In this document: positions 1 to 13,330 of the stretch, piece after piece
How the letters are laid out: each line of letters opens with the position of its first letter
How positions within the stretch are numbered: position 1 is the stretch's first letter
Source: Scytalidium lignicola
Taxonomy: Eukaryota; Ascomycota; Leotiomycetes
NCBI GenBank assembly: GCA_002812745.2
Contig: NCSJ02000143.1
Coordinates: 41,282 to 105,281 of the forward strand
DNA: 64,000 nt
Direction of reading: 5' to 3'
Made by a program: the position numbers and the translations under genes
The notes under the pieces: model-generated
Told to the model about the DNA's origin: nothing
The model's database searches: none
What the model saw: the letters and a program-made list of their open reading frames with translations, nothing else

Positions 1-1
1 G

Positions 2-400
2 GATGTCGAATGTACTCCTGAGGGTAACGTCCTCATTGACCCTGTGGAATCACCACAAGGCCCATTCGTCACACACACGAATCATCTGTACTCAAGCATT
101 ACAAAGAAAATCAAAGATACTCCCGTGAAGCATTCGTTTGCGCGGCTGCAGCGGATCGTGGAGCTCACACAGGCAGACAATAAGAATAATGTGGAAGCGT
201 CGTTTGATAGTCTTCGTGCAAGATTCTCAGACGAACAAGGCTGGCCATTCTCGATTTGTAGAGGAAGACCGGAGGGAGACAAGAGCATGGAAAGTCACCC
301 GACGGTATGCTGTAGTATGATGGAATTAACGTCTGGAAATGCAAAGTTTCTTATCGGGAGGCCGAGCGAGGATGTCCCGATTATAGAGTATCAAGTATAA
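2..400 (+). CDS. Peptidase C45 / acyl-CoA:isopenicillin N acyltransferase-like protein, 3' part only
   Basis: The frame is open from base 2 to the TAA at 398-400, so this is the last 132 residues of a gene that begins left of the window. A THTNHL motif lies near residue 23 of the visible part, followed by S..RL.RI-type spacing, and the end reads as small beta strands. This resembles the C-terminal half of N-terminal-nucleophile acyltransferases of the isopenicillin N acyltransferase type, which act on amide bonds. The catalytic cysteine region is outside the window and cannot be checked. The ATG-less start at 44 (a GTG) is not a real start because the frame continues upstream. Family call is from motif memory and is moderately sure. 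Confidence 0.5.
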   Translation, partial: DVECTPEGNVLIDPVESPQGPFVTHTNHLYSSITKKIKDTPVKHSFARLQRIVELTQADNKNNVEASFDSLRARFSDEQGWPFSICRGRPEGDKSMESHPTVCCSMMELTSGNAKFLIGRPSEDVPIIEYQV

Positions 401-1147
401 AAGAGATATTCTCATAGAATTGTAATAGATACAATAAAGTGCATCTTAAACTCGAGTCAATACATAAATTACTATACTGGAGAGGAGGAGTTACAGCATT
501 TTCCCTCACCGACGTAATTCTTTGGACTTCACATCACCTTTCATTTGGTTACGATTGCGATTTGTTTGCATTTTCGATTATTTGCAAGATACACGTGTGC
601 ACTCTCGGGTCTTTACACGTTCTACTGACCAGGAACCATTCTTGGATGCATCCATAATATCTACAATCAGATCCTGGATTTATTATATATTCTACAATTA
701 TTTCTCCTGTGGAATTCTCTTTGATCTGTAACGTCCTTCCCTAACGAATTTTGACATGATGTCTCATCAATAGCTCTCCACTTTCAAAAACCACATTATA
801 TTCCATCTGATGAGTGTTTATACAATTCTAAACTTGTCTAAATGATATTTTTCATGCCTAGTCAAGTTTTCAATTGCAGTAGATACATCGATTCTACATC
901 ATTATATATTAGTTTGTGACCTCACGAGGATTAGCCTGATAGCTTTCTAGGTTGCATTCCGAGAATCGTAAGGATAAAATTTGAGGCTGTTCTAGATTTC
1001 ACACCGTGGTCCGGCTAATACGGGAAATTCAAGATTTCTTCGTACTTTGTATAAGCGGGACACGACATGAACAGGGACTACGATGAGAACTTAAAACATA
1101 GCAAATTATAGCGCTCCTCATTAGATAATCTAAACCGTGGCGCCTTC
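401..1147. other. Intergenic, no gene seen
   Basis: Sequence of ordinary to AT-rich composition between the acyltransferase-like gene and the inverted-repeat element. Two overlapping short frames (439-657, 522-731) have no recognisable family or codon pattern. Poly(A) and terminator signals for the upstream gene probably lie in the first 50 bases. Confidence 0.5.
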
Positions 1148-1149
1148 TA

Positions 1150-1576
1150 ACGTAATTCCCGGTCCACCGGGACACCCGGTCTACCGAGACGGTGAAATTT
1201 ACTGCAAAATCGAGAAAATTTAGTCTTTAAAACCTCAACAACTACACAGTTTAAAAAAATAATTCTTAGCAAAATAGCTAATTACTTTAATCTAATTTCA
1301 AATATCCAGTCAATTTTTTGTTTAAGTGCTTATAATATGGTTAGATTAGATTTTAGACCTTTAGCACAAGGTCATTTTATTATATAACATAAACGATATA
1401 TGCTAAACATGTCAAAATTTGTATACTTATTAATTATCAAATAAATAAATAGATTTTAAAGTTTGGTTAAATATAAATTTATATTTGTTGAGCTATTGAT
1501 GTGCGGTTTTCGTTGATTTTGCAGTAAATTTCACTGTCTCAGTAGACCGGGTGTCCCGGTGGACCGGGAATTACGT
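1150..1576. mobile_element. 427-bp non-autonomous inverted-repeat element (MITE) with TA target duplication
   Basis: The ends form a 62-bp terminal inverted repeat (1150-1211 and 1515-1576) with two C/T-G/A type mismatches. Each end starts ACGTAATTCCCGG going inwards. A TA dinucleotide flanks both sides (1148-1149 and 1577-1578), as expected for Tc1/mariner-pogo target sites. The first 40 bases of the repeat also hold a small CCCGGT..ACCGGG palindrome. The 300-bp interior is AT-rich and codes for nothing, so the element would need a transposase from elsewhere. High confidence in the structure; the parent family is inferred from the TA duplication. Confidence 0.85.
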
Positions 1577-1578
1577 TA

Positions 1579-4194
1579 TAACTAACTTACGAACCTGCTG
1601 ACATAAGTCTGTATTTTCAGGGCATATTACAACAATGATATTTAATTAATTTGCTGTACTTTACTTATAATGCTTAATTAATTCATAAACTTAATAACTT
1701 TGTTTATCTATTAATTTATTAATCTATTCTTATAGTATTTCTTCTTATAGTTTTATTATAACAGCTTGCATTTTAATTTCGTTTGTAAATTGTTAATTTC
1801 GTTTATACAATGCTTGTTTAATCTTATATTAACATTTCTTAATTGAATTTATATTAAGACTTGTAAAAAGATAAAGAAATGAGATAATACTATAATTTTT
1901 CTTTTATATAATATAAAAGTTATTAGTTAACTTATGATTATAAGCAAAATTGTTATCTTTTATAAATTATAATTATAATTTTTTNAAAAGTATAATTTAC
2001 TTAAAAGTTCTTGAAAACTTAATTATAACTTTTTTTAAAACTTATTCTAAGTAATTTTTTTATGTAAATATACTATTTTTTTAATATTTATTATAAATAA
2101 TAATTAACTTTTATAATTATACTTAATAACTTTAAATGTATAAATAGAAATTATATAACTTTAATATATTTAAAATTAAATATAATTGTTAATAGAATAG
2201 CAGTTACATATACATAATATTTACATGCCCTTGTAAGCTAGTCTTAATTAGGTAATAAGAACAAGTAAAGCTTTTACAACTTTGCTCTCTTACTCTTAAT
2301 TGTATAAAAACCATAGAATAGTATAATAAGTATATTATATATAATTGTATACTATACTTTGTATTACAAGTAAACTAATACTAATCAGTTTGTACATACA
2401 AATTAGAAGATTATCATTTAATTAGTTAAACATTAAGTAGTTTACTTATAAAGCTAAAATCTACTTAGTCAAAAGGGAAAACAACTATTTATTAACTTAT
2501 AACTTAATTAGTTAGATATTTAACAATTCACTTTTATAATTGTTATTATTAAACTTATTTTTGCTAAAAACAATATATTTGGTTAAACATTAAGTAGTTT
2601 ACTTATAAAGTTATATAATTAGCTAATTAACTAATTTTATTCGAAAACTATTTTTTTACTATTTACTTTTACTAATTTCTATTTAAAATTACTTGAAAAC
2701 TACTACTTTCTTTATTACTTTTATTTTAGACTAAAAACAACATATTAAATTATTAACTCATAATCTTTTTACTTTTATTATAAAATTATAAGCTTTTACA
2801 AGCATATAAGAGAATTTTAAAAGCTTATAAAACTTTATATTTAAGAAGATTAAAAAGTTATTATACTTTTAAAGATATTTGTTTAAGCTTTTAAGATTAT
2901 AAAGTTTATTACTTATAAGTAAATACTTTTTGTACTCAAGTATAACTAACTTTGCTTTTTAGCTAATCAAGCATTTAATACTAATATTAATAGACTATAT
3001 ATGTAAAGCTTAAGAATAACAAAAAATATAATAAAGATTATAAAGAGGAATAAGTTAAAAACTATTATAATAATAACAAAGAGCATTATAAAGGTAAATT
3101 AAACAGTACTAATCAAGAAATGAGAATAAAAAATAAACTTTAAAGATATTATTATAAATAATATACAAAAATACTTAACTATTAAGGTTTACAAGTATTA
3201 CTTTAACAAAACTAATAATATAAACTTATAAGACTTATTCTAAGAGGACTTTAAGAACTTTACAATTAATATTTTTAAGGTTATTATTTAAAAAGAGATA
3301 TAAAGCTTATAAAATTGCTTTTATTATAATAACATATGTATAATGTATAATATTAAGAGTATTATAATTACTCAAACTTTTATAAACATTATACAAAAGG
3401 AAGAATAACATTTCTAAAATAAAGAAGATCTTTAATACACTTTTCAAAACTTCTAAAAAGGACTTATTACCTTTGTAGTTATTATACTCTTTATAATTAT
3501 CTACTTTATAAACACTTAAATTAACTTTAAAGTTCTTAGTTTAATGTATACAAGTTAAAAATCAAGTACTTTTTTAACCTTTATAATCTCTTAAAACAAC
3601 TACTAACAATTTTACAAATTATAACAAGACTATAACTTTAATCATGAGCTTAACCTATTATTATTACTTTTAACTTAGCTTATATACATAAAACAAGTCT
3701 TTAATATTATTAAAATGTATATAAAAGACTAGAAGTACAATAAAATAACTAATAACTTCAAATATAAATTGATAATCTTCAAAAGTTATTATAAATAAGT
3801 AGAATTATCAAAAAAATTCTATATCAAAGTATTCTTTACCATATTAACAAGGTTAGTAAAAAGCTATTTTATTATTAATAACCTTGTTAAACATATATTT
3901 GAAAAAGTATATACTTACTTATACAACTTCTATAAAAAANCTTATATATTATTGTTAAATTTATACTGAATAAGAAAATATAACATTAACCTTAATTATA
4001 ATTGTAAATTCTAAGAAAATAATGTTTAAGAATATATAATTACTTATTAACAAGTTCTAAAAGCTTTAATATAACTTTTAGCCAATTTATAAAACGATTA
4101 ATATTCTTTATAAGAAGTTGATTATTACTTGTTAAAAATCTTTAATATATAAATATATTATTTTAAACTTATTAAAAGACTTAAAATAACTTAT
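1579..4194. repeat. AT-rich RIP-type block, unidentified transposon debris
   Basis: Very AT-rich sequence with no open frame longer than about 60 codons on either strand. TAA/TAG codons are everywhere. It includes one copy of a repeat (2224-2385) whose less mutated relative lies at 14888-15030. No protein domain could be read here. Confidence 0.6.
2224..2385 (+). repeat. Heavily mutated copy of the repeat also found at 14888-15030
   Basis: Aligning by eye with 14888-15030, the shared core CCATAGAATAG and its flanks match in the same orientation. Nearly all differences are C to T or G to A in this copy, as RIP would produce; one A/C difference is the exception I noticed. Confidence 0.65.
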
Positions 4195-4526
4195 TGTTAT
4201 GGTTCTTATTGTCATAACCTGATAAGCATTAAGCAACAGCTTATAAAGTGTCTATAAACAATAAAATATTATGTTATATAACTTATACAAGTAGTATAAG
4301 ATGTATAAGGAAGTATTAGAACTATATTGGTTATACAGGACTATACTCATTTATTTATATAAGAACATGTTCTTTAAACTTTAGTTAAGAACCTTATATT
4401 CAACTTAAGTTATAACTTTACTATATATACTTATTTACTATAATTACAAACACCTTACTTCTACATAAACCTAATAAGAGTAACTAGACTTATTTACATG
4501 ATTATGTTATAAGAAGTCTTATAATA
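4195..4526 (+). repeat. 5' LTR of the gypsy element
   Basis: Begins TGTTAT and ends TAATA (a mutated TAACA). It matches 9540-9886 in blocks, for example CATAACCTGATAA near the start and a TAGTTAAGAACCTT stretch in the middle. Shorter than the right copy by about 15 bases. Confidence 0.8.
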
Positions 4527-4590
4527 TTTTAAACATTATTATATAAAAGCAAGTTATATTAAACTTGAACAAGTATTAGACAAAGATATA

Positions 4591-5610
4591 GTGATTAGTT
4601 CAGAAGAAAGCTCTGAAGAAAGTTCTGAAGAGAGTTTAGTAAGTAAAAGCTTAAGTAAAGAAGTTGACTCAAAAGACAAAGTTATGAACTTAGCACAAGT
4701 TAAATTACTAGTTAGATTAGTAGTTAGAAGACCTTCAGGAGGACCTTCACTAAGACTACTAACTTTATTACCTGGACTACTAGCAATTATTATAAGTAAT
4801 GTTAAAAGATTGTTAGAGGAAGAGGTAAAAGTAGTTAAACTAGACTTCTTTTATAAAGATAAGAATAAGCTCAAGGTATACTTAGTACAAATAAGAATAT
4901 ATTTAGTATTGAATAAGTAAACGTTTATAAACAACATATAAAGAGTATTATAAGTAATATTATATTTTAAAGGAATTATAACAAATTAGTTCTAATCATT
5001 TTTGAATAATTACTTTAATCATACAAAAGATCTAATTAATAAGAAAACCTAAAAANCTCTTTAATAACTATGATGAATATATGAAGGAATTAACAAGTTG
5101 TGTAAAAACATTAACAAAAAGAGAAATATAAAGTAATATCTTTATTATTTTAAGTAGATAAGAATTGTTAATAATTATATTACCTTGTTTAAACAATATT
5201 TAGTCAGGATAGACTAGAATAAGAAAGCTCTTATTACATAATATAAGAGAGGATTAAAGGATAAAATACATAATGAACTATATTAAAAGGTATTAGTCTT
5301 AGACTTAAAAACCTTAATTAATCAATATATTGAAATTAGAAATCAATTATACAAAAAGAAATTAAACAAGAAGAGATTATCTTACTTTATAAGTGAAAAT
5401 AACAATTAAGTAAATAAATTACAATTATAAGGAGATCTTATAAACCTTGACATAATTGGAAAAGGAAAACCTTAGAAGAACAAGAATCAAAAGCTTAAAA
5501 GAAAAAGGAATTCATTTAAAATTAACCTTGAAAAATTAAAANGACTATAAGGAAAAGAAGTTGTATTTTAAATATAAACTTCTTAGACATTTTATTAATA
5601 ATTATAAAGA
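4591..5610 (+). pseudogene. gag relic of the gypsy element
   Basis: The longest remaining open frame (4591-4920, 109 residues) starts with acidic Glu-Ser repeats and ends with a K.DFFYKDKNKLK motif, the usual start of a Ty3-type capsid region. The stretch near 5550-5600 reads as a CCHC zinc knuckle whose cysteines have become tyrosines, consistent with TGY to TAY changes. Many stops in frame after 4920. Not functional. Confidence 0.7.
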
Positions 5611-6399
5611 TAAAGGAAAAGAAATAACAGTTATAAGTATAAGTACTATAAGCATTCTTAAGCAAGAATCATCATTACTAAATTATGAAGAAGCTTAAAT
5701 TAATATACTTAGTATAAGGATCTTTAAGAACCTTAGAATACACTTAAAGGAGAATACTACTAGAGAACTATCTAATATCAAAGAATAACTCTAGTTAAGG
5801 GTATATTATATAATCAGAAATTAGTATCTAAAATGTTAGAGGATTATATGTCTTCTAAGAGTAAATGACAATGAGATCTTTTAATAAGAAACTAAGACAA
5901 TTAACAATTTATATTATAATTAAGATGACTTAATGTTAATCATCAAAAGAAGTCATAAGACTATTAAGCTTATTCAAAGTAAATCATGATTATAAGAAGT
6001 AATGTTAAGATTACTTAAGATTAGTAAATAAGATTACTTGTTAAGGTTTAACTAATAAATACTGAACAAGAAAACCTTTAGTTGATTTATATAAAAAAAA
6101 CATAACTTGTCAATAAGAACTTAAGTATTTAAGCATAAAATAAGTAATAATATCTTAAGTAAAGAAAATCTACAAGTAAGAAGTATTAGATAAATACTAA
6201 AATCTATCATAAACTATTAAACAAGAGTATAAGAAGAACTGGATAAGTTTCCAGATCTTAAAGCAGAAGTAACAATTCTAAGTATTAACAAAGTAAATGT
6301 TGAAGAAATCTAGGAGTTAACTTTAAGAATTATAAAAAANTAAAGTAAAAGAAGAATAATAAAGGAGTTAACCATGATTACCAGACTTAACAAATAACT

Positions 6400-9300
6400 A
6401 AGGATAGACTACTAATAATGCAGAAGAGAGAGTAGTTAGAGAATTAAGACTTAAAGCTCTTAACGAAAACATATTATTTTTAGAAGTTAAAATAACTAGA
6501 CAAAAGGTTAAAGCATTAATAGATTCTAAAGTTGTAAGAAATTTCATAACATTAGATGTAATAGTAAAATTGAATATAAATACTTAAGTCAAGGATCAGA
6601 GTTATCTGATTAGACTTGTAAATAAGTCCTTTATAACAAAAAGCATTAAAGTAAAAACAAGGTTAATAATTATAAAGGTTAAGGATAGTTATTAAGAAAA
6701 AAATAATATTTAATATAACTTATATTAAGAATTTCAAGATAATCCTAAGGATACCTTAGATACAAGAAAGCAATCTAAGAATTAATTAACAAGAAAAGAT
6801 TATAAAGTTTCTATAAGAGTTATTACAAGAAGTATTAATGAAAACAATAAAAAACAAAGAATTTCAAGTTATTTATATAATTAAACATAGTCAGCCTATA
6901 AGTAAGAATACAGAAATTAGTTTAATTTCAAATCAATTAGGCTAAGACAAGGGTCTTAAGCATATTCTTAAAGAATACAAAGAATAGATAAAGCTGTTTA
7001 AAGAAAGACTAGAAGACTTAACATTATTAGAATATTAATTATAAGATTATAAGATCAACCTTAAGGAAGGATTCTAACTACCATTTAGGTTAATATACTT
7101 AATTACAATAGCAAAAGACAAAGTAACAAAGGAATGGTTAAACAAAAATGGTTAAAAGAGGATTATACTAGAAGTTGAACTCTTTAATAAGAACATTATT
7201 ATTATTTGCGAAAAAACTAGATAACTTAAAAAACAAGCTTTACAAGGACTATAAAGGTTTGAATAAGAGAATGATCAAGGACTAATACTTATTACTATTA
7301 ATAAAAACCATTAAAGACAAGCTTAGAGGTATTAAGTTCTTTATAAAATTAGATTTATAGTTAACATTCAACCTTATCAGAATAAAAGAAGAAGATGAAT
7401 AAAAANGTTATTATCAAGACTAAATATAAGTTATATAAGTTATTAATCATGTTATTTAGATTGACAAACATACTTATTACAATATAAAAGATTGTAAATA
7501 AGGTTATTAAAGAACATTTAAAAAAAGTTTACAATAGTATATTTGAACAATATCTTGATATTCTTAAAAACACTAAAAGAACATAGAATCCATATGAAAA
7601 TTATTCTTAAAGTATTATAAAAAAACAAGCTTTTGATATAAGTTAAGGAAATGTGAATTTTATAAAACAAAAGTATAATTTTTAGGATACATTATAACAT
7701 ATAATAAGGTTAAAACAACTAAGGAAAAGATTAAAGTTATTAAAGAATAAGTAAAATTTAAAACAGTCAAAGAATTACAAAGCTTTTTAAGCTTTATAAA
7801 CTATTATTGAAAATTCATAAGAAACTATTCAAGAATAATATTACCATTAACTGAATTAACTAAAAAGGATATATTATACAAGTAAGGAAAGAAATAATAA
7901 GAAGTATTTAATACAATTAAAGAAGTCTTTAAGGAAAACCAAAGCTTTAGAATCTTTAACTTAAAAAAAACTTGTTCAAATTAAAACAAATACATCAAAT
8001 TACACTTTAAGTGTAATTCTAAGCTAATAAGACAAACAGAAGGGTTAAAAACTACTTACCTTCTATTTAAAGAAGTTTAGTTTAACTAAGTAAAATTATC
8101 TTATCCATAACAAAGAATTATTAATAATAATAAATATACTAAGGAAATGAAGGATATATACAACAAGGGCAAGAGAACAAATAAAGATATTAATAGATTA
8201 TATAAATCTGAAATACTTTATAATATTCAAAGAGTTAAACACAAGATAAANCTAGATAAGTAAAAACTTTGTCAGAATATGATTTTGAGATTTAACATGT
8301 TAAAGGGATTAATAATAAACAAGTAGATACTCTTAGTCAAAAACCAGAGTATATAAACAAAGAGGAATTAAGCTTATAATAAATAGTCTTAATAAATAAT
8401 AAAGAAAGAATCACTTATAATTAAGGACAATTAATGTTTATATTAACAATAATTAATAAGTATTAGATTAATAAGATTTAGAACAAACTATTTAAANGAA
8501 AACTTGAAAAACACTAAATACAAGTTAAAAGAAGATTAATAAGAATAAATTAACAAGTTATAATATAAAGACAAGAAGTTATATATTCTTAAGAAGTTGT
8601 TAAAAGAATTCTTAAGAGAAAAACATATATTATTATAAAATAAGTATTTTAAAGTTAAATAAACTTATTATAAAATCTAAAAGGATTATTACTTATATTG
8701 AATAAGACAAATAATAAAGGAAGTTGTTAAAGAATATAATATTTGTAAAAANGGCGAAAAACTTAAAGTAAAAACCTTATAAAACACTTTAACTTACTGA
8801 AATACTAATCTAATTATAGTAAACTATAATATAAGACTTTATTACTAAATTACCAAGGTTAAAAGANTTANTAACAAGAAAGGATTATAATANTATTTTA
8901 GTAATAACAAACTTATTTATAAAATATACAATCTTTATATTATAAGACAAAACATAAGATGTAAAAGAAGTTGTAAAAGTATTTCTTTAACATGTAATAA
9001 TACTATTTAGGATGTCAGAGGGTATTATATCTAATCAAGACATATACTTTACCTTAAAGTTTTAAGAAACTTTAACTAAGTATATAAGTGTTAATAAGAG
9101 GATGTCAACAACATTTTATTCATAAACTGATGATTAGACTAAAAGATTAAATCAGATACTAAAAGTATATTTATAATATTATGTAGACTACAAGTAAGAC
9201 AATTAGCATAAGTTGTTATTATTAGCATAATTAGCCTACAACAATTTAAAGTATAAAGTAACAAGGTTTATACTATTCTATGCAAATTATAAAAGGGAAC

Positions 9301-9535
9301 TTAATGAGTTTTGAATAGGCGTTGAATTATAATCATCATCTGATTCAGCTGATAAGTTAGCAGAGAGGTTATACAAAATATATGCTGAATTAACAGATGT
9401 AATACAATTTGCAAAAGAAAGGATGAAGGCATGTTATGATGAGAAACATAGTGTAGAACTTACGTATAAAAAGGAGGATGAAGATTGTTCGACATCATTA
9501 ATTAAGCGTCAGGACAACGTTAGAATAAAAAGAGG
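6400..9535 (+). pseudogene. pol relic (protease, reverse transcriptase, RNase H, integrase)
   Basis: Reading through stops: an ALIDS.VVRNFI protease-like motif lies near 6505-6550, where the active-site DSG has lost its glycine. LRG.K.F.KLDL and LFRLTN motifs at 7320-7480 mark the reverse transcriptase; the latter stands where MPFGLTN is expected. An integrase zinc-binding region is at about 8640-8760. The integrase core end RMSTTFYS..DD..KRLNQ lies near 9100-9170. The last 200 bases (9330-9530) are far less mutated and still read as an open integrase C-terminal region. Frame changes and many stops make it inactive. Confidence 0.75.
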
Positions 9536-9539
9536 ATAA

Positions 9540-9886
9540 TGTTATAAATCTTACTGTTATAACCTGATAAATGCTAGAATAGCAGCTTATAAAGAGTTGG
9601 TGACCAAACAAGGGGTTAGGTCATATGACTAATGCAGGTTTACAAGGTTTACAAGTCTAAGTGTTAGACTTGTTAGACTAGGTAAAACACTTGTATATTA
9701 ATTAACAATGATTGTCTATATAAGAACATACTCCTTAAACTTTAGTTAAGAACCTTGTGTTCAACTTAAGTTATAACTTTATAATATACTTTACTATTCA
9801 TAAAACTCCAATCAGCTTATTCTTACAGATAAACTACAGAGTAACCAAGTTTATATCATATGTCGATGATTAAGGGTTTTATAACA
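9540..9886 (+). repeat. 3' LTR of the gypsy element
   Basis: 347 bases, TGTTATA...TAACA, directly after a purine tract. Direct repeat of 4195-4526. It keeps more C/G than the left copy, so the two copies have been mutated to different degrees. Confidence 0.8.
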
Positions 9887-12877
9887 ACTAACAATAAATA
9901 ATTAAGTTAAAATAAGTTTTTTCTTATTGTTCTTATAAGCTTATATTATAAAGTATAACTTTTTAAAAGCTTTTTCAGTTTCTTTATTTTTGATTTTGTT
10001 TATAAACTTAATGTTAAATATATATATATTATTAAGTATATTTTAAAAGTTTATAATTTCGAAAATGCCTTTTTCAAGTAATCTTGATATTTTAACTTAA
10101 TATAAGGTTGTAAATTAAAGTTTTAATTTCTTATCTTATAAGAAAATAATAATTTCAAGGTATTTANAAAGTCTTTTATATTTATGTTTTATAAGTAGTA
10201 TTAATAATAGAATAACAATTATAATTAACTTATTAAGCTTCTCTTAATGCTCTTCAATGATTATAATTTCTAGTTTTAGCTTTAATAACTTGATTTCATT
10301 GATTTTTTCTATAAATATAAGGTATAATTTTATAACTATTAACTTGAATAGTATATTCTTATGTAATAATACTAATATATATATTTCTTTNATTTATACT
10401 TACAAGTTTATATAACCTTTCTTAACTTTTGTTTTAACTTTTGTTTTTTNACTCTTTATATAAGAATATTTAAATTCAACAATAAGTTATGAATAATACT
10501 TATATCAAGGTTATTATATATGTTAATTATATTTTATACTTATTATTTTACCTTGATTTTACTGATTTCCTTTATAACTTTCTTAATTATTATAACTCTT
10601 TAATTAACAATTAAAGCTAAATTGTTAAGTTTTAATATATAAAAGTAAACATTATAAATTAGTAATATAAGGATAAGTTTATCAGATTCCATAGAATTAT
10701 TAACAACTTTGAACATTATTTGTAAAGTTATATCCTTGTCAAGATTATAGATTTCAATTATAATTATTTAATAAGTATATTATACAAATATATAATATTG
10801 TTTAATATAACTAATTAAGTTATAAGCTTTTACTAAGACTATTTTCAAGATTATTCTTATAATTGTAATACTTTATTAAAACTCTTTATTGATAAAGTTC
10901 TTTTTAATGTTAATTACAATTTAGTTTAGAAATCTTAAGTAAGTATTAATCTAATAAGCTTATAAAGTATCTTAAGTATACTTTATATTGATATTTTGAA
11001 ATTATTTATCAACTTAGTAATATATTCTCTTATCAACAATATAAAGTATTAATTTGTTATTAATATAAAAGACATTAATAATAATAAAGTAGTTAAAGTT
11101 AATATTGTCTTATAAGTTAAATTTAAATCTTCTTAACAACTTCTTATAACATTAGTAATGAGTATAAAACTTAGTAAAGTATTTTAATATATCCTTGTTA
11201 ATATTATAACTTATATAGTTTAATGTACATTATAATCTAGTTATTAACAAATGGCTAAAATGTTAGTATAAATGTTATAATTCTATATTAGTCAAGAAAC
11301 AAGGGTTTTCCTTTAATGAATCAAGAATAAAAGTATATAAAGATATATCCTAAAATAAAAAAGTTATAATTGAATTGTTATATAATTAGAATACTTCCTT
11401 ATAAGATAATAAGTAAGTTTATAAAGTTGTTAAAATACATGTTTAATTAGTTTATATTCATTAAGCATAATGAAAAAAGAGTAGTTAATTTAACTATATA
11501 AAATTTAATTTACTTAATTGGTATATTCATTAGTATAAAACTTATTAAAGTTATACTTTTAATTTTAAATTATATTATTTTTATACCTTTAATTGTAATA
11601 TTTAATATTATAGTTTAGTCTACTTATTATAAAGCTTTAAATTGACTGTAATTAGTTGTAAAGTACTTTATAACTTTTATATTAATTAAGATTCTATGAA
11701 ATTGTCTTAAATTATACTTTGTTAAGTTTTTTACATTATACACTTCTATTATAATTGTTATAAAGGTTTTTAAGTTAAGTTCTTAAGGGTAATTCTTAGT
11801 TGTTAACACCTTAATAATTAGTTAATATAAGAAAGTATTATTAACTAGTTTTGTAGTAATTAGCATAATTAATTTTACTAGGAAACTTTTGTATAAAATA
11901 AAGAATATAATTATAATAAAGAATATAATTTCAAGTTGGTCAAGTTCTTTAAAGTTTGTTTTTATATTATTATAAGTAAATAAAGTCTTAAAAGTAAAGT
12001 TTAATTTATCTTCTTCAAAGTTATTTCCTTTATAATCAATAATGTATTGTTTGAATTATTTGTTAAAACATTATTCAAAACTATAGATATTAAAGTTAAA
12101 ATTTATTTTATATTTCTGACTTTAAAGTTAATACTTTCTTTTATATCTTGCTTNTTCTTATAAGTATTTACTATATATTTAAGAAGTTTACACTTGAAAT
12201 ATAACTTGTTCTTTCTTCTTTTATCAAGTTCCTCAGGGGAAATTCTAAAGGAATTCCCTTTTTTGCTTTTCCCTTCAAAGTACTTTCTTCTTTTACCTTT
12301 AAATGTTTTTCCTTTCTTTATAACATTTAACTTTATAAGGTTTTTATGATCTTTCTTGTTATTTGTCTTTTTTTTTGTTGAAGTAAAATCTACTTTTCTT
12401 GTCCAAGATTATTTTATATTGTTTATTCTTAATCTTAATAGATAAGTTGATAAAGGTGTTAAGTGTTATGATAACTAGTTGTTAGTATAATTCTTCTTTA
12501 ATGAAGTCCTTGAGTCTAGTCCTATACTAATGTATATAAGCTTCCTTTCTCCAGTTAACTGTTATTGCATACTAACAATATAATATTGTATATTCGTTAA
12601 GGCTTTTAGTTTGCTTAAGGTAAGTTAAGTGTCTTTCAACATTCCTTTTTTCATTAACATCTTTATATAAGTGTTTAAGTTCTCTTGTGTAATTTTCCTA
12701 ACTTCCAAGGATGTTTCTTACCCCTTAGTTTGTTATTCCTCTGTTTATAGCAAACTATTTGTCCTTAAAAGGTTAAAACCAAGTTTTAACTACTCTTCTT
12801 AAGTATGTAGATACTCATAGAACCTTATATGTATTTCTAGGCAGTAAATGATCATTTAACATTAAATAAGTTCTTGT

Positions 12878-13330
12878 TTAAGCTAAATATGCCTTAAGCT
12901 TCTTTTTGTCCTCATAAAACAAGTTTAACTTAACAATTTTAACTTCCTTAAGTATTACCATTAGAACTTGTTTAATGTTATCTTCTGGTTTAAAGTCTAG
13001 ATCAAGGTCTAAACTTAGAACTTTTAGTACTTGAATTGGTTCTAAGTTAGGTTTAAGTAATAAAGGTATTAACTTCTTCCTTGAAGCTTTTGATAATTCT
13101 CTAACAATTAATCCTTCTATTAATCTAATAAGTTGCTTTGATAGTATAACAACTTCTTTTAACATTCCTTCTTGGATATTAGTTTCCTTAATAATCTAGT
13201 CCTCACCTTAATCTTCTTCAAAACTATCTTCTGAACTTTCCTTAGATACTTCCTCAGATTCTTCTTCAGATTCTTCTTCAAAGTCTTCTTTAGAACCTTC
13301 TTCAGGTTATTGTTCATTATTATTATCTCT
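12878..13330 (-). pseudogene. gag relic of the - strand gypsy element
   Basis: An open frame of 95 codons (13165-12878) ends in KLNLFYEDKKKLKAYLA, a capsid-start motif of Ty3-type gag that is similar to that of the 4.6 kb element. Upstream in the same frame come Glu/Ser-rich repeats (to about 13330) broken by a few TAA/TAG codons. The frame continues past 12878 only with stops. Confidence 0.65.

Larger units (their letters stand above)
4195..9886 (+). mobile_element. Ty3/gypsy LTR retrotransposon, about 5.7 kb, inactivated by RIP-type mutations
   Basis: Two direct long terminal repeats (4195-4526 and 9540-9886) enclose gag and pol remnants on the + strand. Domain order read through the stops is gag, zinc knuckle relic, aspartic protease, reverse transcriptase, RNase H region, integrase. 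That order (integrase last) is the Ty3/gypsy arrangement. The right LTR is preceded by a purine-rich tract AAAAAGAGGATAA. The sequence after the left LTR (TTTTAAAC...) is shared with the - strand relic at 13.4 kb and marks the primer-binding region. Stops fall mostly at expected CAA/CAG codons. No clear target duplication is left. Confidence 0.85.
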
